Shown in pieces: positions 35,698-44,021 of a stretch of 64,000 nt of DNA. The position numbers were made by a program, and so were the translations under genes. Position 1 is the stretch's first letter. Each line of letters begins with the position of its first letter. The DNA is from Lachnospiraceae bacterium (lineage in GTDB: Bacteria > Bacillota > Clostridia > Lachnospirales > Lachnospiraceae). The DNA is taken from NCBI GenBank assembly GCA_910575105.1, contig CAJTDK010000005.1:62001-126000 (forward strand). Direction: 5' to 3'. The notes beneath the pieces were generated by a model that worked only from the letters and a program-made list of their open reading frames with translations, searched no databases and was not told where the DNA came from.

Positions 35698-36602
35698 ATT
35701 TGAAACAATTGGAGGCTTTTGTGAAGGTTGTGGAGACAGGCAGCTTTTCAAAGGCCGCGAAGGAATTGTATCTGACGCAGCCGACGGTCAGCGCGCATAT
35801 CTCTGCCCTTGAGAAGGAGCTTAAGGTCAGGCTGTTTATCCGCAATACGAAGGAAGTGACGATGTCGGATGCGGGACAGGATCTGTATAAATATGCAAAG
35901 CAGATGTTTGAATTGGAATGTCAGATCGCAGAGCATTTTAATATACGAGGAAGAAATTCTTCCAATCACAGTATCACGATCGCGGCGTCTACCATACCGG
36001 CGCAGTATCTTCTTCCGGATGTGCTGATGATGTTTAAAAAGCTCTATCCGAAGGAGCAGTTTAAGCTGATTGAGACGGATAGCAGCCAGGTGGTGTCTCA
36101 TATCGTGGACGGCATGGCGGACGTGGGATTTACCGGAACTGTGCTGGAGAAAAAGTATTGCAGATATATACCGTTTTATAAGGATAAGCTGTCGATCATC
36201 ACGCCGAATACGGAAAAGTACCGGGCTTTGCAGGAAGACGGGGGCGATGAGATCTTCTGGCTTAAGGGCGAGCATGTCATCCTGCGTGAGGAGGGCTCCG
36301 GTACCCGCAAGGAGGCGCAGAAGCAGCTTAAGAAGGCGGGGATCGATATGGGCGAGCTGGATATTATCGCAAGCATTGACAATCAGGAGACGATCAAGCG
36401 TTCTGTGCGTCAGGGGATGGGGGTGTCTATCCTGTCCCGGCTGGCGACGGAGGAGGAGGTGCAGGAGGGGCATATGCTGGCATTTCCGATTCCCAAGTCA
36501 GATGCAGGGCGGGATATCAATCTGGTGTACAATAAAAATACGCCGATGACGGCGAATGTGGAGAGATTTATTAAGATCATTAAAGACATATACAACATTT
36601 GA
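35694..36602 (+). CDS. LysR-family regulator associated with selenium metabolism
   Basis: A 302-residue LTTR. The N-terminal winged HTH ([20 protein letters not shown], then LYLTQPTVSAHIS, residues 1-60) is followed by a periplasmic-binding-like sensor domain (about 90-295). Its start overlaps the selB stop (ATGA). The genomic tie to selB matches a known LysR subfamily found next to selenium genes, so it probably adjusts this cluster to selenium or sulfur supply (inference). Confidence 0.9.
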   Translation: MNLKQLEAFVKVVETGSFSKAAKELYLTQPTVSAHISALEKELKVRLFIRNTKEVTMSDAGQDLYKYAKQMFELECQIAEHFNIRGRNSSNHSITIAASTIPAQYLLPDVLMMFKKLYPKEQFKLIETDSSQVVSHIVDGMADVGFTGTVLEKKYCRYIPFYKDKLSIITPNTEKYRALQEDGGDEIFWLKGEHVILREEGSGTRKEAQKQLKKAGIDMGELDIIASIDNQETIKRSVRQGMGVSILSRLATEEEVQEGHMLAFPIPKSDAGRDINLVYNKNTPMTANVERFIKIIKDIYNI

Positions 36603-36677
36603 GGCGGGGGTTCCGCTATGGGCCGTATCCGGAGCGATGCGGCCTGATCAGGAAAAATGCGAGAAGGGGATAAGCAG

Positions 36678-37820
36678 ATGATATATTTGGATAATGCGGC
36701 AACGACAATGCACAAGCCGCAGTGCGTGATCGATGCGGTTGCGGGCGCCATGGGTTCCATGGGCAATGCCGGAAGAGGGGCGAATGAAGCGTCATTAAGC
36801 GCTTCCAGGATCATTTATGATACACGGGAAAGATTATGCAGGCTGTTTGGAGGGACGAGCCCGAAGCAGGTGGTGTTCACAGCTAATTCGACGGAGAGCC
36901 TGAATATAGCCATCAGGGGGCTTTTAAAGCCTGGCGACCATGTGATCACGACGATGTTGGAGCACAATTCTGTCCTGCGCCCGCTGTACCATATGGAGAG
37001 GCAGGGCGTAAGGCTTACGATCGTGGAGAGCGACAGACAAGGAAGGCTTGACATCTCCCGGATCGAGGAGGAAATCTGCGGTGAGACGCGGATGATCATA
37101 TGTACGAACGGCTCGAATCTGACGGGGAATTATGTGGATGTGGAAGCTGTGGGGAGGATCGCGAAGGCACACGGCGTGCTGTTTGTGGTGGATGCATCCC
37201 AGACGGCCGGTGTGTTTCCGATCGACGTGGGACCGATGAATATCGACGTGCTCTGCTTTACCGGGCATAAAGGGCTCTTAGGGCCTCAGGGAACAGGCGG
37301 CCTATATGTACGGGAAGGGCTTTTTATCCGTCCGTTAAAATGCGGCGGAACAGGAGTCCAGACCTACAATAAGTCGCAGCCTGAGGAGATGCCGACCCAC
37401 CTTGAGGCGGGAACACTCAACGGTCATGGGCTCGCAGGGCTGCATGCGGCTTTAGGGTATCTTCTGGAGACGGGGATTGATGTGATCCGCGCCAGGGAGC
37501 AGGAGCTGATGCAAAAGTTCTACGATGGGGTGAAGGATATCCCCGGTGTCACCGTGTACGGCGACTTTTCCGGAAAAGAGAGATGCCCGATCGTTACGCT
37601 CAACATCGGTGATTATGATTCCGGTGAGGTGAGCGATGCGCTCCTTACGGATTACGGAATATCCACAAGGCCGGGCGGGCACTGTGCGCCGCTTATGCAT
37701 GAGGCGCTCGGTACGGTGGAGCAGGGTGCGGTGAGGTTCAGCTTCTGCCATTATAATACGGATGAGGAAGTGGAGACGGCGGTTCGCGCTGTCAGGGAGC
37801 TTGCGCAGGAGGATGAGTAG
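36678..37820 (+). CDS. Cysteine desulfurase-like class V aminotransferase
   Basis: A 380-residue PLP enzyme. The N-terminal signature is YLDNAATTMHKP, the PLP lysine is in CFTGHKGLLGPQGTGG (about 199), and the mobile-loop active Cys lies in STRPGGHCAPLMHEALG (about 337). It would take S or Se from cysteine or selenocysteine to make a persulfide/perselenide, a possible selenium source for SelD. The ATG at 36678 has an AAGGGG site. It sits between the LysR gene and the DUF3343 carrier. Confidence 0.9.
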   Translation: MIYLDNAATTMHKPQCVIDAVAGAMGSMGNAGRGANEASLSASRIIYDTRERLCRLFGGTSPKQVVFTANSTESLNIAIRGLLKPGDHVITTMLEHNSVLRPLYHMERQGVRLTIVESDRQGRLDISRIEEEICGETRMIICTNGSNLTGNYVDVEAVGRIAKAHGVLFVVDASQTAGVFPIDVGPMNIDVLCFTGHKGLLGPQGTGGLYVREGLFIRPLKCGGTGVQTYNKSQPEEMPTHLEAGTLNGHGLAGLHAALGYLLETGIDVIRAREQELMQKFYDGVKDIPGVTVYGDFSGKERCPIVTLNIGDYDSGEVSDALLTDYGISTRPGGHCAPLMHEALGTVEQGAVRFSFCHYNTDEEVETAVRAVRELAQEDE

Positions 37821-37822
37821 AG

Positions 37823-38059
37823 ATGAAGAAAAAAGAGCTTAGGCTTGTGGTGACATTCCACACGACGGCGGACGCCATGGCGATGGAGAAGGCGTGCAAG
37901 GAGCAGGATGTCCCGGGGAGGATCATACCGGTCCCGCGGGCGATCTCCGCGGGCTGCGGCCTGTCTTGGTGCGCAGAGCTTTCGGACAGAGAGCAGATCG
38001 TGGCGATGATGAAAAGGGCCGGAATCGAAGAAGAAGAGATCCATGAGTGTATGGTGTGA
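37823..38059 (+). CDS. DUF3343 putative Se/S carrier protein
   Basis: A 78-residue protein that follows the desulfurase by 2 bp. The family motif VPRAISAGCGLSWCAE (about 37-52) carries two cysteines, C45 and C50. DUF3343 proteins occur beside selenium genes and are annotated as putative Se/S carriers. Passing a persulfide/selenide from the desulfurase is the simplest reading, but biochemistry is lacking. Confidence 0.85.
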   Translation: MKKKELRLVVTFHTTADAMAMEKACKEQDVPGRIIPVPRAISAGCGLSWCAELSDREQIVAMMKRAGIEEEEIHECMV

Positions 38060-38156
38060 CGGCTTCGTATTGAACAAAAAAGCTGCCTGGAGCTTCAGCG
38101 GTCCGATTCTAGAATAATAAGTAACCAGCCGGACAGAGCATTAATTCCGGGCAGCA

Positions 38157-38210
38157 AGAAAGGGTACTTTGATGCGGCGGTAAGATCTGCCGGATGAAAG
38201 TACCCTTTCT
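38157..38210. terminator. Long hairpin between converging selenium and TetR genes
   Basis: AGAAAGGGTACTTT (38157-38170) pairs perfectly with AAAGTACCCTTTCT (38197-38210), with an inner CGGC/GCCG stem. It fits a bidirectional terminator. Confidence 0.7.
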
Positions 38211-38233
38211 GGGTCCATCAGAAATCTTCATAA

Positions 38234-38821
38234 CTATACTCCTTCGATAAAAGTATCTAGTACGTGCGGAAGCAGCTTGTTACTGTATTCAGATAGAGAA
38301 AACCTGCCTTTGAACAGTGCCCAGTCGTATAGAAGCGCCCGTTCATACATGGCATAGATATCCATGAGTTCTTCGGCAGTGCTCGTGTTCCTGAATTCGC
38401 CTCGTTCTAAACCATCAGATATGATCTCAGTAATCCATTTGAAATAAAAACGCTTTTTGTCAGACAATGACTTTTTGTCTTTGGTTATTAGCTGCGAGGA
38501 ATAAAGAGAAGCCAGCAGACTGATGTCAACGCTTTCTTCAATCATGCTGAACAGCTCGCGGTTTAAGAGCAGCAGCTTGTCGTAGCTGGATAAACCGTGG
38601 TCGATCGTGTTGTAAAGTTCCTCGTATTTTTCGTCAAACAAGTAGGACAGACTGTTGAGAAGGGCTTCTTTGCCTTTAAAATAGTGATAAAAAGTTCCTT
38701 TAGAAGTTTTAGAGGCTGCAATAATATCCTCAATAGTCGTTCGGTCGTAACCATATTTATAAAACAGATTCCATGCGGCTTTCACGATGCGGGTTTTCGT
38801 TGGCTGGCGTTTCCTCGGCAT
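38234..38821 (-). CDS. TetR/AcrR-family regulator
   Basis: A 195-residue repressor-type protein. The N-terminal HTH (about 8-55) includes AAWNLFYKYGYDRTTIEDIIAASKTSKGTFYHYFKGKEAL, split here into the usual helices, and the C-terminal ligand domain (about 70-195) is not classifiable. It lies downstream of prdF on the same strand but behind prdF's terminator. It is the only regulator gene in the prd region, so a role there is possible but unproven. Confidence 0.9.
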   Translation of the reverse strand: MPRKRQPTKTRIVKAAWNLFYKYGYDRTTIEDIIAASKTSKGTFYHYFKGKEALLNSLSYLFDEKYEELYNTIDHGLSSYDKLLLLNRELFSMIEESVDISLLASLYSSQLITKDKKSLSDKKRFYFKWITEIISDGLERGEFRNTSTAEELMDIYAMYERALLYDWALFKGRFSLSEYSNKLLPHVLDTFIEGV

Positions 38822-38851
38822 CGGTTTTTCACCATTCCTTTCTGAATTTTA

Positions 38852-38886
38852 TAAAAAGAGAAGCGGATCGACCTCAATCCGCTTCT
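38852..38886 (-). terminator. Terminator of prdF
   Basis: On the minus strand AGAAGCGGAT and ATCCGCTTCT (38859-38868 and 38877-38886) form a 10-bp stem followed by CTTTTTAT. Confidence 0.8.
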
Positions 38887-38921
38887 GCAATTCTTTCTAG
38901 ACTAACTGGCATCTGCTAAGA

Positions 38922-39956
38922 TTAGCCTACCTGGAAACCATATTTCAATGGGTCTGTCGGGTCGATCAGGTAAGTTGCAACGCCTGTCAGGTAGCAGCTT
39001 CCTGTGATCATCGGGATAACAGCGTCAAAGTCGCCGACTTTGGTCGTCTCTTTGATCACGCCCTTGAAAAGGCTTCCCATAAAGCTTTCGTAGATAAACT
39101 CCTCGCCTACACCGATCTCTCCCCAGTGATGAAGTGTAGCAAGCTTAGCGCTTGTTCCGGTTCCGCATGGTGAGCGGTCAGCCATGTGCTCGCCGAAGAT
39201 AACTACATTTCTCATATTCGCTTTTTCCGGGTTCGGTGTCGGACCGTAAAATTCAACCAGATCAACGCTAGTGATGTCAAGCTCCGGATGCTGAACCGGA
39301 ATCTCTTTATTGATGAGCTCTAACATCTTCATGCCGAGGTCTGCGTATGCCGGAACGGACTTCGCGTTGATCTCGCCGATATCAAGCTTGGTCGTATCAA
39401 CAAGTGCAAAGAAGCTTCCGCCGAAGGAGATCGTAAATTCGATATCCTTTCCGTCAACAGTAACCTTCTGGTTCTCTTTGTAAACGAAGGACGGAACGTT
39501 AGTCAGTGTTACGTCCTCAACCTTGCCGTCCTTTACGACAGCCTTTGTGCGGATGATTCCGGCAGGAGCTTCTAAGACAACTTCATTTTCCCCGTCTTTG
39601 GCCTCTACAAGCCCAGCCTCGATCGCTACGGTAACAGCGCCGATCGTACAGTGGCCGCACATATTCAGGTATCCGCCTGTATCCATGAACATAACGCCGA
39701 ACTGCGCTTCCGGATTCACCGGCTCACAGAGGAAAGCGCCGAACATATCGTGATGTCCCCTTGGCTCGAACATGAGGGCGGTGCGGACATGGTCGTAATT
39801 ATCTTCCATCCATTTCTTTTTCTCGATCATCGTGCTGCCTTCCGGCTCCGGGAATCCTCCGATAACGATACGGCAGAACTCGCCGACGGTATGAGAGTCT
39901 ACTACCTGGAGCGCGCTCTCAAACCGGTCGAAGTTGACTTTTGCTTCTAACTTCAT
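38922..39956 (-). CDS. prdF: Proline racemase
   Basis: A 344-residue cofactor-independent racemase that makes D-proline, the true substrate of proline reductase. The two catalytic cysteines are C100 in NMCGHCTIGA and C264 in DRSPCGTGTSA, the pair known from Clostridium and Trypanosoma racemases (4-hydroxyproline epimerases share the fold). The position beside prdC/prdA supports proline as substrate. The start follows AGGAGGTAG. Unlike in C. difficile, it is transcribed divergently from the rest of the prd genes. Confidence 0.94.
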   Translation of the reverse strand: MKLEAKVNFDRFESALQVVDSHTVGEFCRIVIGGFPEPEGSTMIEKKKWMEDNYDHVRTALMFEPRGHHDMFGAFLCEPVNPEAQFGVMFMDTGGYLNMCGHCTIGAVTVAIEAGLVEAKDGENEVVLEAPAGIIRTKAVVKDGKVEDVTLTNVPSFVYKENQKVTVDGKDIEFTISFGGSFFALVDTTKLDIGEINAKSVPAYADLGMKMLELINKEIPVQHPELDITSVDLVEFYGPTPNPEKANMRNVVIFGEHMADRSPCGTGTSAKLATLHHWGEIGVGEEFIYESFMGSLFKGVIKETTKVGDFDAVIPMITGSCYLTGVATYLIDPTDPLKYGFQVG

Positions 39957-40104
39957 AATTAACTACCTCCTTTTAACATACTCATAGAAAAAAACTATAA
40001 GTTCTATAAAAACACAGCAGAAACTATAATTCCGGCAGTGCCTTTTTCCTGAAAATAAAGCGTATAATATATACGGATATGACACAAAAATAACAAATAG
40101 ACTG

Positions 40105-40131
40105 CGTTCTAGTACGCGGTTCAATCCTTTG
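40105..40131. promoter_or_regulatory. Palindrome over the prdF transcription start
   Basis: ACTGCGT and ACGCGGT flank TCTAGT (6 of 7 positions symmetric), just downstream of the -10 box of prdF. It is a possible operator for a repressor. Confidence 0.4.
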
Positions 40132-40136
40132 TTATT

Positions 40137-40165
40137 ATTATGTAGGAAAAACCTTGAAAAGTCAA
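40137..40165 (-). promoter_or_regulatory. Sigma-A promoter of prdF
   Basis: Minus-strand TTGACT (40160-40165), a 17-bp spacer and CATAAT (40137-40142). The transcript would have an mRNA leader of about 175 nt. Confidence 0.7.
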
Positions 40166-40200
40166 CGCTTTTTTAATATTATAAAAATAAATAAAAACTG

Positions 40201-40229
40201 TTGAAATATGGTTTGGAATGTGTTATGGT
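40201..40229 (+). promoter_or_regulatory. Promoter of tRNA-Sec
   Basis: TTGAAA (40201-40206), a 17-bp spacer and TATGGT (40224-40229) lie 24 bp upstream of the tRNA. Confidence 0.55.
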
Positions 40230-40253
40230 TAACACGAATGGACAAGAGTATAT

Positions 40254-40351
40254 GGGGGTAGATGGGTGACTGGTGTGCCTCCTGGTCTTCAAAACCAGTG
40301 TGGGGCGTTAAGAGCGTCCTGGGTGGGTTCGATTCCCACATGCCCTCGCCA
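40254..40351 (+). tRNA. selC: tRNA-Sec (anticodon TCA)
   Basis: A 98-nt selenocysteine tRNA with an encoded CCA. The anticodon arm CTGGT/ACCAG encloses loop CTTCAAA, so the anticodon is TCA, reading UGA. A long variable arm (about 40297-40323), the T-arm GTGGG/CCCAC and discriminator G are present. The acceptor helix GGGGGTA/TGCCCTC includes G-T pairs. It reads the UGA codons of selD and prdB in this same window. Confidence 0.95.
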
Positions 40352-40417
40352 AAAAAGCGTATTTCTGTATGTTAAGAATTTGGCAGAGCATACATATAGA
40401 TATCATCAATAGATAGT

Positions 40418-40558
40418 CTTCGGTCCGGTTTCATAAATGAAATCAGGATTTTGGGGAATATTAAAAGCGACCGAAGGAGAAAGTTTGGCAGTTGAAGCTT
40501 AAGCAGTCTGAGGGTGAAAGCGGATGAGAGGTAATGAAACGGACGGGTTTCGTTTTTT
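40418..40558 (+). promoter_or_regulatory. Structured prdC leader with possible attenuator
   Basis: Between tRNA-Sec and prdC, CTTCGGTC (40418-40425) pairs with GACCGAAG (40469-40476) around an inner TTTCAT/ATGAAA hairpin. Then GAAAC/GTTTC (40536-40540 and 40547-40551) followed by six T (40553-40558) forms a weak terminator 15 nt before the prdC ribosome-binding site. It could be the tRNA-Sec terminator or a regulated attenuator. No known riboswitch class was recognised with confidence. Confidence 0.45.
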
Positions 40559-40590
40559 ACTAAATAAATCATGAAAAGGAGATGTTTGAC

Positions 40591-41997
40591 ATGGGAAATG
40601 TACAGATGTTATTGCGTCAGCATGTTGGGGCACCATGCGCGGCAGTTGTTAAGGCAGGCGACGAAGTAAAAAAAGGTACTAAGATCGCAGAGCCTACAGG
40701 ACTTGGGGCGAACATATTTTCCAGTGTGTACGGAAAGGTAACGGAGGTTACGGAAGACCGGATCATTATCGAGCCTTCAGCGGAACAGCCGGACGAATTC
40801 GTGCCGATCGATGTGCCGGAGGGAGCGAGCAAGCTTGATATGGTGAAGGAAGCAGGCGTTGTCGGACTTGGAGGCGCAGGCTTCCCGACAGGGATTAAGC
40901 TTAACATCAATCTGGCAGAGACTCCGATGGGCGAGCTTGATCCGGAGATCAATCCGGAGCTGCCGGCGGACTTTAAGCTTGACTGCGAGAGAGGTTATAT
41001 CCTGATCAATGCGGCTGAGTGTGAGCCGGGCTTAGAGCATAATATCAGACAGATCGAAGAGCAGTGCGATAAAGTCATCCGCGGCGTGAAATATTGTATG
41101 GAGATTACCAATGCGGATAAAGCGATCTTCGCGATCAAAAAGAAGAATCAGAAGGCCATCAAGACACTGCAGAAAGCATTGGAGAATGAGCCTGCCATAT
41201 CCATGCACCTTCTTCCGGACATTTATCCGATGGGAGAGGAGCGTGCGGTAGTAAGAGAGTGTCTCGGCGTGAACCTTACGACTATGCAGCTTCCGTCTGC
41301 GGCGAAGTCAGTTGTTGTCAATCTTGAGACGGCAGCTAAGGTTGCAGAGGCGGTTGACGAGAAGAAGCCATGTATCACGAAGAACCTGACGGTACGCGGC
41401 AAGCTCAACGGTGGAAACGGCGCACACGTTTTCATGGATGTTCCGGTGGGGACAAGTGTTGGCGAGCTGATCGAAAGAGCCGGCGGAATCGACGGGAAAT
41501 ACGGTGAGATCGTTATGGGCGGTGCATTTACCGGAAAGTCTACAGACTTCGATGCGCCGATCACCAAGACAACAGGCGGAATTCTTGTTACGGTTGAGTT
41601 CCCGGATCTTCATGGGGCGAATGTGGGGCTTCTTGTCTGTGCATGCGGCGGCAATGAGGAGCGTATGCGCGAGATCTGCGAGAAGATGAACGGCAAGGTC
41701 GTATCCGTGGCAAGGTGTAAGCAGGCTATCGAGAATAAGCCGGGCGCGCCGCTTAAGTGCTTAAGGCCGGGCAATTGTCCGGGACAGGTTAAGAACAATA
41801 TGCAGTTCAAGAAGGATAAGTGTGAGTACATCATTATCGGCAACTGCTCTGACTGTTCCAATACCGTTATGGCATCCGGGCCGAAGATGGGACTTAAGGT
41901 ATTCCACCAGACAGATCACGTGATGAGATCTGTCGGCCATGCGCTGTACAGGACGCTTAAGGTTTCCAAACAGGTAAGCCAGGATATTGATTTTTAA
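40591..41997 (+). CDS. prdC: Proline reductase-associated electron transfer protein PrdC
   Basis: A 468-residue RnfC-like protein. It has the N-terminal barrel-sandwich (about 1-60), the NADH/flavin-binding Rossmann part with GLGGAGFPTGIKL (about 90-102) and ECEPGLEHN (about 143), and a SLBB domain (about 270-330). The C-terminal part is rich in cysteines (CACGGNEER, CLRPGNCPG, NCSDC). PrdC passes electrons from NADH or Rnf to the reductase. Some clostridial homologues carry selenocysteine, but no in-frame TGA occurs here. The start at 40591 has AAGGAG nine bases before it. Confidence 0.93.
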   Translation: MGNVQMLLRQHVGAPCAAVVKAGDEVKKGTKIAEPTGLGANIFSSVYGKVTEVTEDRIIIEPSAEQPDEFVPIDVPEGASKLDMVKEAGVVGLGGAGFPTGIKLNINLAETPMGELDPEINPELPADFKLDCERGYILINAAECEPGLEHNIRQIEEQCDKVIRGVKYCMEITNADKAIFAIKKKNQKAIKTLQKALENEPAISMHLLPDIYPMGEERAVVRECLGVNLTTMQLPSAAKSVVVNLETAAKVAEAVDEKKPCITKNLTVRGKLNGGNGAHVFMDVPVGTSVGELIERAGGIDGKYGEIVMGGAFTGKSTDFDAPITKTTGGILVTVEFPDLHGANVGLLVCACGGNEERMREICEKMNGKVVSVARCKQAIENKPGAPLKCLRPGNCPGQVKNNMQFKKDKCEYIIIGNCSDCSNTVMASGPKMGLKVFHQTDHVMRSVGHALYRTLKVSKQVSQDIDF

Positions 41998-42018
41998 GAC
42001 AGATAAACAGGTATTACT

Positions 42019-42112
42019 GTTGCTTACGGCAGAGGAGGAGGACCCCCGATTCTTCCATCCGCAGCATAAGGCGAGAGGTTTCTTGTGTGCCGTAGGCAAT
42101 TGTATATATAAT
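42019..42112 (+). promoter_or_regulatory. Large stem and promoter between prdC and prdA
   Basis: TTGCTTACGGCA (42020-42031) pairs with TGCCGTAGGCAA (42088-42099), 12 bp with one G-T pair, enclosing a 56-nt GA-rich loop. TTGTGT (42083-42088) and a perfect TATAAT (42107-42112), 18 bp apart, overlap the 3' arm and form a candidate prdA promoter. Confidence 0.5.
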
Positions 42113-42141
42113 TAGAAATCCAAACAAGGAGGGAAAACAAT

Positions 42142-44004
42142 ATGTCTATCACAGCTGAAACAGCTAAAGCACATGCTCATGATCCTGCGGTTTTATGTTG
42201 TAGAGCCGAGGCCGGCATTACAATCGAGCCTGCGAATCTGGAAGATCCGGCAATTTTTGACGATTTGGTAGATTCAGGATTATTAAACCTTGACGGTTGT
42301 CTGACCATTGAGGAAGTATTAGGAGCAAAACTTACAAAAACCTGCGATTCTCTTGCCCCGCTTACAGCAGATGTGCTTGAGGGAGTGAAGGCTCCGAGCG
42401 CACCAGCGGCAGCATCAGAGGAGGCTGCAGAGGCAGCACCGGCTCCGACAGCAGCAGCACCGGCAGCACCGGCGGTAGTGCCTGCAGCAGGAGGTATGCT
42501 TAAGATCCACATCGGAGAAGGTAAGGATATTGACCTTCAGATTCCGGTGGGAGCACTTGGCGGCGGCGAAGCAGTAGTAGCAGAGGCACCGGCGGCAGTA
42601 GTTGCAGCGGCAGGCGCAGCAGCACCGGCAGCAGAGCAGGAGCCAAAGCTGATCAGAAGCTTAACAAGAAAACACTTCAATATCACAGATGTAAAGAGAG
42701 GACCGGAGACGAAGATCGACGGAACCACGATTTATATCCGCGAAGGCATCGAGAAAGAGTGTATTGATTCACAGAAACTGGTATATGACCTTAAGATCGA
42801 GATCATCAAGCCTGAGGATTACCACACATATTCCGAGACGATCATGGACGTTCAGCCAATCGCTACAAAAGAGGGCGAGAGCGAGATCGGTTCCGGCGTA
42901 ACAAGAGTTCTTGACGGCGTTGTTATGATGGTAACAGGTACAGATGCGAACGGCGTTCAGATCGGTGAGTTTGGTTCTTCTGAGGGATACCTTGATGAGA
43001 ACATTATGTGGGGACGTCCGGGAGCACCGGAAAAGGGTGAGATCTTCATTAAGACACAGGTTACGGTCAAAGAAGGCACGAACATGGAGAGACCTGGCCC
43101 GTTAGCAGCACATTCGGCTACGGACATTATCACACAGGAGATCCGCGAGTGCTTAAAGAAGCTGGATGAGTCTCTTGTAGTCAGCACAGAGCAGTTTGAC
43201 CAGTACAGAAGACCTGGCAAGAAGAAAGTCGTAATCGTAAAAGAGATCATGGGACAGGGCGCTATGCACGACAACCTGATCCTTCCTGTAGAGCCGGTAG
43301 GCGTACTTGGAGCTAAGCCGAACGTTGACCTTGGTAACGTTCCGGTCGCTGTATCTCCGCTTGAGGTTCTTGACGGATGTATCCATGCACTTACCTGTAT
43401 CGGACCTGCATCCAAAGAGATGTCCAGACATTACTGGAGAGAGCCATTGGTTCTTGAGGCTCTTCACGATGAAGAGATCGACCTTTGCGGCGTTGTATTC
43501 GTTGGAAGCCCGCAGATCAATGCAGAGAAGTTCTATGTATCCAAACGTGTCGGACAGCTTTGCGAGATGTTAGACGTTGATGGAGCATTCGTTACAACAG
43601 AAGGTTTCGGCAACAACCACATCGACTTTGCAAGCCACCATGAGCAGATCGGTATGAGAGGTATCCCGGTAGTGGGTATGTCCTTCTGTGCGGTTCAGGG
43701 CGCGCTTGTTGTTGGTAACAAGTATATGACTCACATGGTTGACAATAACAAATCCGAATCAGGTATCGAAAATGAGGTTCTTGCTTGTAATACACTTTGT
43801 CCGGAGGATGCAGTACGTGCAGTTCAGATGCTTAAGAATGCGATGGGCGGCGAGGATGTAAAGGCTGCTGAGAAGAAGTGGAATCCGAATGTTAAGTCTT
43901 CAAACGTTGAAGCAATTGAAAGTGTAACAGGAAAAGGATTGAATCTGGTAGAAAATGAGCAGTCTCTGCCGATGAGCAAGAAACGTAAAGAAAAATATGA
44001 CTAA
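42142..44004 (+). CDS. prdA: D-proline reductase proprotein PrdA
   Basis: A 620-residue precursor of the two pyruvoyl-type subunits of D-proline reductase, which reduces D-proline to 5-aminovalerate. The self-cleavage pair is T418-C419 in IHALTCIGPA, where Cys becomes the pyruvoyl group. An N-terminal domain (1-80) is joined by Ala/Pro-rich linkers (about 82-118 and 143-166) that flank a short KIHIGEGKDIDLQIP domain. The two catalytic halves (about 170-418 and 419-620) resemble PrdD and PrdE of this cluster. The start follows AAGGAGG. Confidence 0.96.
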   Translation: MSITAETAKAHAHDPAVLCCRAEAGITIEPANLEDPAIFDDLVDSGLLNLDGCLTIEEVLGAKLTKTCDSLAPLTADVLEGVKAPSAPAAASEEAAEAAPAPTAAAPAAPAVVPAAGGMLKIHIGEGKDIDLQIPVGALGGGEAVVAEAPAAVVAAAGAAAPAAEQEPKLIRSLTRKHFNITDVKRGPETKIDGTTIYIREGIEKECIDSQKLVYDLKIEIIKPEDYHTYSETIMDVQPIATKEGESEIGSGVTRVLDGVVMMVTGTDANGVQIGEFGSSEGYLDENIMWGRPGAPEKGEIFIKTQVTVKEGTNMERPGPLAAHSATDIITQEIRECLKKLDESLVVSTEQFDQYRRPGKKKVVIVKEIMGQGAMHDNLILPVEPVGVLGAKPNVDLGNVPVAVSPLEVLDGCIHALTCIGPASKEMSRHYWREPLVLEALHDEEIDLCGVVFVGSPQINAEKFYVSKRVGQLCEMLDVDGAFVTTEGFGNNHIDFASHHEQIGMRGIPVVGMSFCAVQGALVVGNKYMTHMVDNNKSESGIENEVLACNTLCPEDAVRAVQMLKNAMGGEDVKAAEKKWNPNVKSSNVEAIESVTGKGLNLVENEQSLPMSKKRKEKYD

Positions 44005-44021
44005 AAGCCAGGTGAAAATGC

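Noticed and set aside
40418-40558. Glycine riboswitch upstream of prdC
   Set aside because: ACCGAAGGAG resembles part of the glycine aptamer core, but the P1 strands and the CTCTCAGG-AAAGGACAG part are not present. Left as an unclassified leader.
40380-40560. Sigma-54 promoter upstream of prdC (TTGGCA near 40484)
   Set aside because: The GG and GC elements are 8 bp apart instead of 10, and the rest of the consensus is missing.
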